A stretch of 64,000 nucleotides of DNA, from positions 1 through 64,000 of the forward strand of contig NZ_ATVD01000002.1 in the NCBI RefSeq assembly GCF_000420545.1, in the 5' to 3' direction. This document shows, piece by piece, positions 7,974-15,501 of this stretch. Numbering within the stretch: the first letter of the stretch is position 1; every line of letters begins with the position of its first letter. The notes below the pieces were generated by a model, which was given only the letters and a program-made list of their open reading frames with translations, made no database searches and was not told where the DNA came from. Made by a program: the position numbers and the translations under genes. This DNA comes from Arenimonas oryziterrae DSM 21050 = YC6267. Lineage in GTDB: Bacteria; Pseudomonadota; Gammaproteobacteria; Xanthomonadales; Xanthomonadaceae.

Positions 7974-9367
7974 TAGTTCTTGACGTGGCGCAGCAGTCGC
8001 CGGCGCTTGGCGACCTGTTTTTCGGTCAGCACGTTCTTCTTGCCTTCGTACGGATTCTCGCCTTCGCGGAAAATAAACTGCAGCGGCGTGCCGACGAGCT
8101 TGAAGCGCTTGCGGAAGAAGTTCTCGAGATAGCGCTTGTAGGTTTCGCCCAGCGACTTCACGCGCGTGCCATGCACGATGAAGGTTGGCGGATTGGAGCC
8201 GCCCGGATGGGCGTACTTCATCTTCGGCAAGTGACCGCGGACCACCGGCGGCGGGAAGCTCGCGTACGCGATTTCCAGGGCCTTGGTGACTTCCGAGGTG
8301 GTGAACTGACGCGTGGCCGAGGTATGTGCCCGGTGGATTGCGCGGAACAGCTCACGCATACCGGTGCCGTGCTTGGCCGAGATGGTGATGTGCTCGGCCC
8401 AGGTGCAGAACGATAGCTTGCGATCGAGCAGGGAAATCGTTTGCTCGCGCGTGTAGTTGGTCTGGCCGTCCCATTTGTTGACGGCGACGACCAGGCCACG
8501 GCCGGCTTCGAGCACATGGCCGAGCACGGTCGCGTCCTGATCGGTGACGCCTTCGCCGGCGTCGAGCAGGACCACGGCGACCTGGCAGCTCTGGATCGCC
8601 TGCATGGTCTTGAAGACGCTGAATTTCTCGACCGCTTCTTCGACCTTGCCGCGACGGCGCAGGCCGGCGGTGTCGATCAGGCGGTATTGCCGACCGTCGC
8701 GCTCCATGTCCACCGCGATGGAATCGCGCGTGGTGCCGGGCACGTCGGACGCGATCATGCGTTCTTCGCCGAGCAGCCGGTTGACCAGGGTCGACTTGCC
8801 GACATTGGGTCGACCGATGAAGGCGATGCGGACGCGGCCCGGATCTTCGGCCAGCACGTCGGCGTCGGCATCGACGGGCAGACGCGGCAGGATCTGCTGC
8901 AGCAACTCGGGAACGCCGCGCTGGTGCGCCGCCGCGATCGGCAGGACGACCTCGGCGCCGAAACGCGCGAACTCGTTGACGCAGGCCTGCTCATCGAGGC
9001 CGTCGGTCTTGTTGACGACGAGGAAGAACGGCTTGCCGGTCTTGCGCAGCCATTTCAGGATGGTCTGGTCGAGCGCCGACGGACCTTCGCGGCCGTCCAC
9101 GACGAACAGCACGAGATCAGCTTCTTCGGCAGCGGAGCGCGACTGCTTGGCGGTGGCGCCGGCGAGGCCTTCCTCATCATCGGAAAGACCGCCGGTGTCG
9201 CAGATGACGAACGGATGTTCTTCGTCGAGACGGCAATAGCCGTAGTTGCGATCGCGGGTGACGCCCGGTTCGTCGTGAACCAGGGCATCGCGCGTGCGCG
9301 TGAACGCATTGAACAGGGTGGACTTGCCGACGTTGGGCCGTCCAACCAGGGCGACCAGCGGCAGCAT
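7973..9367 (-). CDS. der: Ribosome biogenesis GTPase Der (EngA)
   Basis: A 464-residue essential GTPase with two tandem G domains and a C-terminal KH-like domain. G1 motifs GRPNVGKS are at residues 9-16 and 185-192; DTGG (57-60), NKTD (119-122), the second DTAG and NKWD are all intact. Der acts in maturation of the 50S subunit. It follows bamB by 3 bases, as in many gammaproteobacteria, and overlaps mobA by one base. The C-terminus ends in a basic tail ([12 protein letters not shown]). Confidence 0.97.
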   Translation of the reverse strand: MLPLVALVGRPNVGKSTLFNAFTRTRDALVHDEPGVTRDRNYGYCRLDEEHPFVICDTGGLSDDEEGLAGATAKQSRSAAEEADLVLFVVDGREGPSALDQTILKWLRKTGKPFFLVVNKTDGLDEQACVNEFARFGAEVVLPIAAAHQRGVPELLQQILPRLPVDADADVLAEDPGRVRIAFIGRPNVGKSTLVNRLLGEERMIASDVPGTTRDSIAVDMERDGRQYRLIDTAGLRRRGKVEEAVEKFSVFKTMQAIQSCQVAVVLLDAGEGVTDQDATVLGHVLEAGRGLVVAVNKWDGQTNYTREQTISLLDRKLSFCTWAEHITISAKHGTGMRELFRAIHRAHTSATRQFTTSEVTKALEIAYASFPPPVVRGHLPKMKYAHPGGSNPPTFIVHGTRVKSLGETYKRYLENFFRKRFKLVGTPLQFIFREGENPYEGKKNVLTEKQVAKRRRLLRHVKN

Positions 9368-9370
9368 GAA

Positions 9371-10591
9371 TCAGTTCCCCAATTGGTAGGCGGACAGCTT
9401 GCCTTCGTTGCTGACTGCGAACAGGACGCCTTCCGGCGAGACCTGCGGCGTGCCACGCAAAGCAGCGTGTTCGATGCGCGTGCGGCCGACGACAACGCCG
9501 GTGTCCAGGCGCAGCCAGTGCAGGTAGCCGTCGAGATCGCCGACAACCGCGTACTCGCCCTGCACGACCGGCGTGGTCAGCTGGCGATTGCGCAACGCGT
9601 CCTGCTTCCACAGCGGATTGCCGGTGGCGCGATCGAGCGCCCAGACATTGCCGACCTTGTCGGAAAGCAACAGCTTGTCCGAGAGCATCGCCAGACCGGC
9701 ATAGCTGCCGACGTCGTGCGACCACAGCGGACGGCCGTTCGCGGCCGAGAGCGCCACGGTCTTGTCGTGGTAGCTGCTGGCGAACACTTCCTGGTCGCCC
9801 AGCTGCAGTTCGCCGTCGACATCGGACATGCGATCGAGTTCGGTGCGGCCATCGGGCTCGGCAACCGCCTGCGCCCAGACCTGCAAACCGTCTTCTTCGC
9901 GCAGCGCGATGACCGAACCGTCGTCATAGCCCAGATAGACCAAGCCATTGCCGGCGACCGGCGTGCCATTGCCGCGCACGGTCAAGGTGGGAACGCCACG
10001 GTCGAAGACCCACTTGCGGCTGCCGTCGGCGACATCGAAGCCGAACACGCGACCGTCGTTGCTGCGCACGATCACGCGGCCGGCGAGCACGAGCGGCGCG
10101 CTGACGACTTCCGAAGTGACTTTCGCGGTCCAGCGCTTTTCGCCGGTGTCGCTGCTCAGCGCCACGACTTCGCCGTTGCGACCGCCGACGACGACCAGAC
10201 CACTGCCGACGCCCGGGCTGCCGGTCAGGCCGGCTTCGATCGTCTCGCGGCTCCAGAACTTGAGCTTGCTGCGCTTGCCCTTCATCTCGACAGCACTAGC
10301 GACCCACAGACGCTTGCCGGTCGCCGCGTCGATCGCGACCACCTCGCCTTCGTCGTTCACGCCGTACAGGCGACCGCTGTCGAGCACCGGGTGCAGACGC
10401 AGCCAGCTGCGATCTTCGCCGTCGCCGAGGCTGATCGACCAGAGCTTCTTGACCGCGATCGGACTGGCGAGCTTCTGCAGCTCGGCCGGCTGGTTCGGTT
10501 TCACTTTTCCGCCGCCGAACCAACCTTTCACGGTGGTGCAGCCGGGGGCCATGGCGAGGACGATCGCTAGCAGGGCAATGCGACGCAGCAT
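9371..10591 (-). CDS. bamB: Outer membrane protein assembly factor BamB
   Basis: A 406-residue lipoprotein. The N-terminal signal ends in lipobox MAPGC, giving lipidated Cys18, and is followed by repeated PQQ-like beta-propeller blades with recurrent W..D and AL..GR..W motifs. BamB is the propeller scaffold of the BAM complex that folds beta-barrels into the outer membrane. It lies between the YfgM-like TPR gene (3 bases) and der (3 bases), the conserved yfgM-bamB-der order. Confidence 0.95.
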   Translation of the reverse strand: MLRRIALLAIVLAMAPGCTTVKGWFGGGKVKPNQPAELQKLASPIAVKKLWSISLGDGEDRSWLRLHPVLDSGRLYGVNDEGEVVAIDAATGKRLWVASAVEMKGKRSKLKFWSRETIEAGLTGSPGVGSGLVVVGGRNGEVVALSSDTGEKRWTAKVTSEVVSAPLVLAGRVIVRSNDGRVFGFDVADGSRKWVFDRGVPTLTVRGNGTPVAGNGLVYLGYDDGSVIALREEDGLQVWAQAVAEPDGRTELDRMSDVDGELQLGDQEVFASSYHDKTVALSAANGRPLWSHDVGSYAGLAMLSDKLLLSDKVGNVWALDRATGNPLWKQDALRNRQLTTPVVQGEYAVVGDLDGYLHWLRLDTGVVVGRTRIEHAALRGTPQVSPEGVLFAVSNEGKLSAYQLGN

Positions 10592-10594
10592 GTA

Positions 10595-11260
10595 TCAGGT
10601 CTCCGGTTGGGCAGGCGGATTGCCGCCAACATCAATGAGCTTGAGTTCCAGGACGCGACGGGTCGGCGATGCCTGGTCCAGGGTAGTGAGGGCTTGTTCG
10701 TAGGCCTTGCGGGCGTTGTCGGTGTGGCCCAGAGCCACTTCGACGTCGCCGCGCAGTTCCTGCGCCACCGCCGGGAAGATCGGCGTCTTGATCGAATCGA
10801 CGCGCTTGAGCGCGAGATCGGCCTTGCCATCGAGCAACAGCATGCGGCCCAGGCGCAGGTTGAAGAGTTCGACCATCTCAGGCTCGGTCACCTTGGGCAG
10901 GCCGGCTTCGAGCAGCTTGATCGCGTCGGCGGTCTTGCCCTGCTGCTGCAGGTAGCCCGAATGACGCAGGGTCGCGAGCGAGACATACGCCGTGTCGGCG
11001 TACTTTTCGGCAATGACCGCCGCGAAGGTCTTGATCTTCGTTTCGTCCTTGGCGTCGATAGCCTGGCTGAAGGCGACGAACTGCGTCGCCGCTTCCGCGC
11101 GGTGACGTTCGCCCTTGCCGTGCCACCACTGCCAGCCGAAGACACAGACCAGACCGAGCGCGATGCCGGTGATGAGGGACGCGCCGTTCTGGCGCAGCCA
11201 TTTGCGGACGTTTTCGCCCTGTTCGTATTCGTCGAGTTGGTCCATCGGGATTGACTTCAT
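10595..11260 (-). CDS. YfgM-like tetratricopeptide repeat inner-membrane protein
   Basis: A 221-residue protein with a cytoplasmic N-terminus (MDQLDEYEQGENVRKWLRQNG), one membrane helix (GIALGLVCVFGWQWW) and a periplasmic TPR-like domain of the TPR_21 family. YfgM in E. coli associates with the Sec translocon and periplasmic chaperones. It precedes bamB by 3 bases, as in the conserved order. The start shown uses the ATG after TGCAGGCCA; an ATG five codons downstream is equally plausible. The presumed ribosome-binding AGG lies in one arm of a short hairpin (11264-11280). Unlike E. coli, ispG and hisS do not separate it from rodZ. Confidence 0.85.
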   Translation of the reverse strand: MKSIPMDQLDEYEQGENVRKWLRQNGASLITGIALGLVCVFGWQWWHGKGERHRAEAATQFVAFSQAIDAKDETKIKTFAAVIAEKYADTAYVSLATLRHSGYLQQQGKTADAIKLLEAGLPKVTEPEMVELFNLRLGRMLLLDGKADLALKRVDSIKTPIFPAVAQELRGDVEVALGHTDNARKAYEQALTTLDQASPTRRVLELKLIDVGGNPPAQPET

Positions 11261-11263
11261 TGG

Positions 11264-11280
11264 CCTGCATTGACTGCAGG
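11264..11280 (-). promoter_or_regulatory. Hairpin over the ribosome-binding site of the YfgM-like gene
   Basis: CCTGCA-GTCAA-TGCAGG on the minus strand, a perfect 6-bp stem that ends 3 bases before the chosen ATG and includes the only AGG usable as a Shine-Dalgarno site. It could lower or regulate translation of the downstream genes. This is a structural inference only. Confidence 0.35.
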
Positions 11281-11318
11281 CGGTGGGAAAAAGTTCAGGG
11301 AGACGGTGTCGCGTTCGC

Positions 11319-12203
11319 TCAACCGCCGGAAGGCGTGACCTTGCCCTGGGAGGATACCGTAAACCGGGCCACGTTCGCTTCGCGATACGGCGCCAGGTCG
11401 ATCTTCTGACCCGCTTGGGACACTTGCACAGCGTCGGCATTGCCCAGCGTGATCCTGCTCACCTGCCCCGCCGCATAGCGCCGTTGCGTGCCGGCAGGCA
11501 CCAATCCGCGCTCGACGTGTTCGCCGTTCATCGCGACCACATCGACCCAGCTTTCTGCCTGGAAATCGAGGACGAGTTCGTTGCTTCCGACTGGCGCCGA
11601 CAACGCCGGTGCCAGCGAGGCCATCACCGTCGGCGGAGTGTTTGCGGCCGGCGCGGCCACCGTCGGCGCGGCGGGAGCCGTGGCCGAAGGGGCGACCGTC
11701 GCCTGCGCGGGCAAGCTCAACACTTGCGTGCCGGCCGTCGCACCCGAGGTGGTCGCAGTCGGCGGATCCAGCGGCAGTACTTCCGCGACCGCCGCCGGTT
11801 TCTGGAAATACATCACGACCATGACGATCGAGCCGACGATCACGCCGGTCATCACCAGCGAACCGAGCTTGAGCAGGCCGTGATCGAAGGTTCGACTCGT
11901 GCGCAGGCTGCTGCTCGAATGTACCAGCGGCGGCGCCGACATCGGCTGCACGCGAAGCACTTCGTCTGCGGTTTCCGCCGGCAAGCCGAGAATCTTGGCG
12001 TAGCTGCCGACATAGCTGCGGACGTAGATCGCTGCGCCCAGACGCTGCCAGTCCTCGCGCTCGATGGCGTCGATGATGGAGATCGGCAGCTTCAGCTGCT
12101 GCGCGACCGATTCCTTGCTCCAACGCAACTTCTCCCGCGCATGGCGGAAGCGGCTGCCGATCGGATCTTCAAACAGGGTTTCCTGGAAAGAATCGATGCT
12201 CAT
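11319..12203 (-). CDS. rodZ: RodZ-like cytoskeletal/cell-shape protein
   Basis: A 294-residue bitopic membrane protein: N-terminal helix-turn-helix of the Xre type (about residues 15-85), one membrane helix (about 112-132), an Ala/Pro/Thr-rich periplasmic linker, and a C-terminal DUF4115 beta domain (about 205-290) containing LVLDFQAESWVDV. RodZ links MreB to the cell-wall elongation machinery. The start ATG overlaps the pilW stop as ATGA, so the two are coupled. The location between pilW and the bamB block is conserved in this lineage. Confidence 0.9.
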   Translation of the reverse strand: MSIDSFQETLFEDPIGSRFRHAREKLRWSKESVAQQLKLPISIIDAIEREDWQRLGAAIYVRSYVGSYAKILGLPAETADEVLRVQPMSAPPLVHSSSSLRTSRTFDHGLLKLGSLVMTGVIVGSIVMVVMYFQKPAAVAEVLPLDPPTATTSGATAGTQVLSLPAQATVAPSATAPAAPTVAAPAANTPPTVMASLAPALSAPVGSNELVLDFQAESWVDVVAMNGEHVERGLVPAGTQRRYAAGQVSRITLGNADAVQVSQAGQKIDLAPYREANVARFTVSSQGKVTPSGG

Positions 12204-12979
12204 GGCTGGCTTGCGCCCTCTCCCGTGGGCAATGCTGTGTCGGACGACAGATCCTGGATGCGTTGGCGATAACGCGCCGCCGCAGAGCGATCGCCGGCGG
12301 CATCTTCGATGCGGGCAGCGAGTTCGAGCACTTCGCGACTGGGCTTGCCGAGCGCGTCGCGACGCTGGATGAAGGCACGCGCCTCCATGGTCTTGCCCTG
12401 CGCGAGTTCGACTTCAGCCAGCTTGAACAGGACTTCGCCCTGCTCGGGCGACATGTCCAGCGCCCGGCGCAGGTACGCCTCGGCCTTGGTCATCTGGCCG
12501 GCGTCCTTCGCGCACTTGCCGGCGTTGTACAGCGCCTGGGCCGGCTGCATGTAGAACGGATCGAGCAGGGCCTTGCTGAACTGCGCATCCGCGACATCGA
12601 ACTGACCGCGGCTGCAGGCGTACGTGCCGTAGGCGTTGAGGATGGAACCATTGTTGGGCGTCAGGTCGATCGCACGGCGCATCTCCTGCTCCGCCTTGCC
12701 CTGGTCGCCGATGCGGTTGTAGATCAACCCGAGAATGGCATGCACTTCGCTGGAACCGGGATCGGTGCGCAGAGCGCGCTGCGCCCGCTCGAGCGCGGTC
12801 TGCAGATCGTTTTCCTTGAGATAGCTCTGCGCGAGACCGAGATTGACGCGGCCGGCGTTGGATACCGAACTCACCGGCCCGGCGTCCTTGTTGCGTTCGC
12901 GGGCGAACGCGGACGAAGGCACACATGCCAGCGCGACCGGCAACAACACGCCCGCGATGACGAGGTTATGCAGCCGCAT
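12200..12979 (-). CDS. pilW: Type IV pilus biogenesis/stability protein PilW (PilF)
   Basis: A 259-residue exported TPR protein. The N-terminal signal (residues 1-26) contains VALAC, an atypical lipobox, and then PSSAFA, a possible signal peptidase I site, so lipidation is uncertain. TPR units follow from about residue 50 ([32 protein letters not shown]). PilF/PilW pilotins help the PilQ secretin assemble. The start is preceded by GGGGTGT and overlaps the end of rlmN by 14 bases. No other pil genes are in the window, which is usual for this locus. Confidence 0.9.
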   Translation of the reverse strand: MRLHNLVIAGVLLPVALACVPSSAFARERNKDAGPVSSVSNAGRVNLGLAQSYLKENDLQTALERAQRALRTDPGSSEVHAILGLIYNRIGDQGKAEQEMRRAIDLTPNNGSILNAYGTYACSRGQFDVADAQFSKALLDPFYMQPAQALYNAGKCAKDAGQMTKAEAYLRRALDMSPEQGEVLFKLAEVELAQGKTMEARAFIQRRDALGKPSREVLELAARIEDAAGDRSAAARYRQRIQDLSSDTALPTGEGASQP

Positions 12980-14132
12980 CGGACACCCCCTGAGCTTCGA
13001 GCTTGCGCTTGAATTCGGACTGACGGCGGGTGCGATCGAGGACCTGGCCCTTGAGCTGGCCGCAGGCCGCATCGATGTCGTCGCCGCGCGTGCGGCGCAC
13101 CATCGTCAGCACTTTCTGGTCGAGCAGGATCTTCTGGAACGTGCGGATATCGGCTTCCTCGGAACGCTCGAAACGCGTGCCGGTGAAGGGATTGAACGGG
13201 ATGAGGTTGACCTTGGCCGAATCCTGGCGCTGCACCTGCTGATCCATCTTGTGCATCAGCTTGGCGAGCGCGCGGGCATGTTCGGGCTTGTCGTTGACGC
13301 CCTTCATCATCGTGTATTCGAAAGTGATCGACGTGCGCGGCTTGCGCAGCGCATAGCGCACGCAGGCATCCATCAGCTCGGCGATCGGATACTTCTTGTT
13401 GAGCGGCACCAGCTCGGTGCGCAACTCGTCGTTCGGCGCATGCAAGGACACGGCCAGCGACACGTCGCTGACTTCGGAAAGTTTGTCGATCATCGGCACG
13501 AGTCCGGCCGTCGACAGGGTGACGCGCTTGTTCGCGAGGCCGAAGCCGTTGTCGTCGCGCATCAGGCTCATCGCGCGCACAACATTGTCGAAATTCAGCA
13601 GCGGCTCGCCCATGCCCATCATCACCACGTTGGTGAGCTTGCGCTGGTGATGGGTCTTGTTGCCGAGATGCTTCGACGCCGTCCAGACCTGGCCGATGAT
13701 CTCGGCGGTGGACAGGTTGCGGTTGAAGCCTTGCGTCGCGGTGGAACAGAACTGGCAGTTCAAGCCACAACCGACCTGGCTGGACACGCACAGCGTGCCG
13801 CGGCCCTTGTCGGGAATGAACACGGCTTCGATGGCATTGCTCGGATCCATGCCCAGCAGCCACTTGTGCGTGCCGTCGGTGGAGCCCTTGTCGAACAGCA
13901 CCTGCGGCGGACGGATCTCGCAATGTTGTTCTAGCTTGGCGCGCAGCGCCTTGCCGACGTCGGTCATCTGCGAAAAATCGGTGACGTGCTGGTGATACAT
14001 CCACTTCATCAACTGATGGGCACGGAAGCGCTTCTCGCCGAGAGTCTCGGCAAAGAAGCGCTCCAGGCCCTCGCGATCGAGGTCCAGAAGATTGATCAGC
14101 TCGGGTTGGCGGCTGGCGACGGCCTCGGTCAC
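12966..14132 (-). CDS. rlmN: Dual-specificity 23S rRNA/tRNA adenine-C2 methyltransferase RlmN
   Basis: A 388-residue radical-SAM enzyme that methylates A2503 of 23S rRNA and A37 of some tRNAs. The radical-SAM motif C-x3-C-x2-C is at Cys122, Cys126 and Cys129 in GCGLNCQFC; Cys115 and the C-terminal Cys in [10 protein letters not shown] correspond to residues needed for the methyl relay. The start is GTG (VTEAVASRQ). It lies 11 bases after ndk and overlaps pilW, the conserved ndk-rlmN-pilW-rodZ order. Confidence 0.96.
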   Translation of the reverse strand: MTEAVASRQPELINLLDLDREGLERFFAETLGEKRFRAHQLMKWMYHQHVTDFSQMTDVGKALRAKLEQHCEIRPPQVLFDKGSTDGTHKWLLGMDPSNAIEAVFIPDKGRGTLCVSSQVGCGLNCQFCSTATQGFNRNLSTAEIIGQVWTASKHLGNKTHHQRKLTNVVMMGMGEPLLNFDNVVRAMSLMRDDNGFGLANKRVTLSTAGLVPMIDKLSEVSDVSLAVSLHAPNDELRTELVPLNKKYPIAELMDACVRYALRKPRTSITFEYTMMKGVNDKPEHARALAKLMHKMDQQVQRQDSAKVNLIPFNPFTGTRFERSEEADIRTFQKILLDQKVLTMVRRTRGDDIDAACGQLKGQVLDRTRRQSEFKRKLEAQGVSDAAA

Positions 14133-14143
14133 GGGTTACTCGC

Positions 14144-14569
14144 TTATCGCGGGCAAAGTTCGGTAGCGGCGAAGAAATACGCGGTTTCGATCGCGGCATT
14201 CTCCAGGCTGTCCGAACCGTGCACGGCGTTGGCATCGATGCTCTGGGCGAAGTCGGCGCGGATGGTGCCGGCGGCGGCTTCCTTCGGATTCGTAGCGCCC
14301 ATCAGTTCGCGGTTCTTGGCGACGGCGTTCTCGCCTTCCAGAACCTGGATCATCACGGGACCGGAAATCATGAATTCCACCAGCGCATTGAAGAACGGAC
14401 GCTCGCGGTGCACGGCGTAGAAACCTTCCGCTTCGCGACGCGACAGGTGCTTCATCTTCGCGGCGACGACCTTCAGGCCGGCGTTCTCGAAGCGGGCGTA
14501 GATCTGACCGACGACGTTCTTGGCGACTGCGTCGGGCTTGATGATGGAAATGGTGCGCTCCAGCGCCAT
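14144..14569 (-). CDS. ndk: Nucleoside-diphosphate kinase
   Basis: A 141-residue enzyme that transfers the gamma phosphate of ATP to nucleoside diphosphates. The catalytic His117 lies in NAVHGSDS, and KPDAVAKN and the RxxxGATNP region are intact. The ATG is preceded by GGAG eight bases upstream. It is the first gene of the rlmN-pilW-rodZ run and is divergent from the TetR gene across a 215-base gap carrying two operator-like sites. Confidence 0.97.
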   Translation of the reverse strand: MALERTISIIKPDAVAKNVVGQIYARFENAGLKVVAAKMKHLSRREAEGFYAVHRERPFFNALVEFMISGPVMIQVLEGENAVAKNRELMGATNPKEAAAGTIRADFAQSIDANAVHGSDSLENAAIETAYFFAATELCPR

Positions 14570-14629
14570 GACAAATACTCCAGCTAACAGGTTGTGGGAA
14601 GGGGGAGAATTTAACATGAAAACCCACTT

Positions 14630-14643
14630 GAAACACGGGTTTA
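14630..14643. promoter_or_regulatory. Operator-like site 1 (GAAAC-N4-GTTTA), ndk side
   Basis: GAAACACGGGTTTA, an imperfect inverted repeat with the half-sites GAAAC and GTTTA separated by four bases. It is nearly identical to the site at 14752-14765. The pattern resembles the remembered PsrA operator, GAAAC-N4-GTTTC, recognised by a TetR-family fatty-acid sensor. Sixty bases upstream of ndk, it may also affect ndk transcription. Confidence 0.55.
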
Positions 14644-14720
14644 GCTCGGACTTTGAAACCTGTGCGACGGTTTTGCCGGCGCGTGCGCCCGCCTTCGGAA
14701 CGGGGTCGGCCAACGGGGGT

Positions 14721-14750
14721 TTGACCTCGGTCCGGGTTCCGGCCTAGCAT
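14721..14750 (+). promoter_or_regulatory. Sigma-70-type promoter of the TetR-beta-oxidation operon
   Basis: TTGACC (14721-14726), an 18-base spacer, then TAGCAT (14745-14750). The operator-like site begins two bases after the -10, where bound repressor would block initiation. This geometry supports autoregulation by the TetR protein encoded 34 bases downstream. Confidence 0.55.
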
Positions 14751-14751
14751 T

Positions 14752-14765
14752 GAAACACCCGTTTA
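14752..14765. promoter_or_regulatory. Operator-like site 2 (GAAAC-N4-GTTTA) at the TetR promoter start site
   Basis: GAAACACCCGTTTA, differing from site 1 only in two central bases, in the same orientation and 122 bases away. It directly follows the -10 element and ends 19 bases before the tetR ATG. Probable binding site of the adjacent TetR-family regulator. Confidence 0.6.
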
Positions 14766-14784
14766 AATCGAACGCTCGGTAGCC

Positions 14785-15402
14785 ATGACCACGACCCACT
14801 TCAACACCAAGGACCGGATCCTCGGCGCGGCGGAGGAATTGTTCGCCCAACACGGCTTTTCCGGCACGTCCCTGCGCCAGGTCACCAGCCGCGCGGACGT
14901 CAATATCGCTGCGGTGAACTACCACTTCGGCTCGAAGGAAAACCTGGTCAATGAGGTCTTCCGTCGGCGCATGGACGAGATGAGCGAACGCCGCCTCAGC
15001 AGCCTGCGCGAAGCCCAGGAAGAGCATCCGGGCGAGCTCGAGCCGATCCTGGCGGCCTTCATCCGCCCTGCCCTCGCATTGACCCTGGACCGGCACGGAT
15101 CGGCCTTCGTCCGCGTGCTGGCACGGGCCTATGCCGAGAAAAACGACCGCCTGCGCAAGTTCCTGTCCGACAACTACGGCCAGGTGCTGCGCGAATTCGC
15201 CAAGGCGATTTCGCCCTGCCTGCCCGACCTGGGCAAGGAAGACCTGTACTGGCGCATGGACTTCGTTGCGGGCGCGCTCACTTATGCGATGGCCGATTTC
15301 GGCCTGATCAAGCGGCCGGCCGGCGTGTCCGACAAGGCCCACAGCGACAAAGCCGCCCAGGCGCTGATCCGCTTTGCGGCGGCCGGCTTGCGCGCCGACT
15401 GA
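14785..15402 (+). CDS. TetR/AcrR-family regulator of beta-oxidation (PsrA/FadR-like)
   Basis: A 205-residue regulator: N-terminal TetR DNA-binding domain (residues about 8-55) with FAQHGFSGTSLRQVTSRADVN and NYHFGSKENLV, then a helical ligand-binding domain with the RVLARAYAE and FVAGALTYAMADF segments of the PsrA-type C-terminal family. Such repressors release DNA on binding long-chain acyl-CoA or fatty acids. It lies 99 bases upstream of a dehydrogenase/hydratase gene and a thiolase gene on the same strand, and two GAAAC-N4-GTTTA sites precede it. A role as autoregulated repressor of this operon is inferred. Confidence 0.85.
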   Translation: MTTTHFNTKDRILGAAEELFAQHGFSGTSLRQVTSRADVNIAAVNYHFGSKENLVNEVFRRRMDEMSERRLSSLREAQEEHPGELEPILAAFIRPALALTLDRHGSAFVRVLARAYAEKNDRLRKFLSDNYGQVLREFAKAISPCLPDLGKEDLYWRMDFVAGALTYAMADFGLIKRPAGVSDKAHSDKAAQALIRFAAAGLRAD

Positions 15403-15501
15403 TCCTTCCATTCGTTGTGCCCGCGGCCCCTGGGCACTGGGGCGACGGGCTTCCGATCTTCCCTTTCGCCACCCCACCACCCTCCCCCACGGAGCTTTCC
15501 C

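Noticed and set aside
8441-10570. A 709-codon plus-strand frame
   Set aside because: Antisense to der and bamB, both unmistakable and essential core genes.
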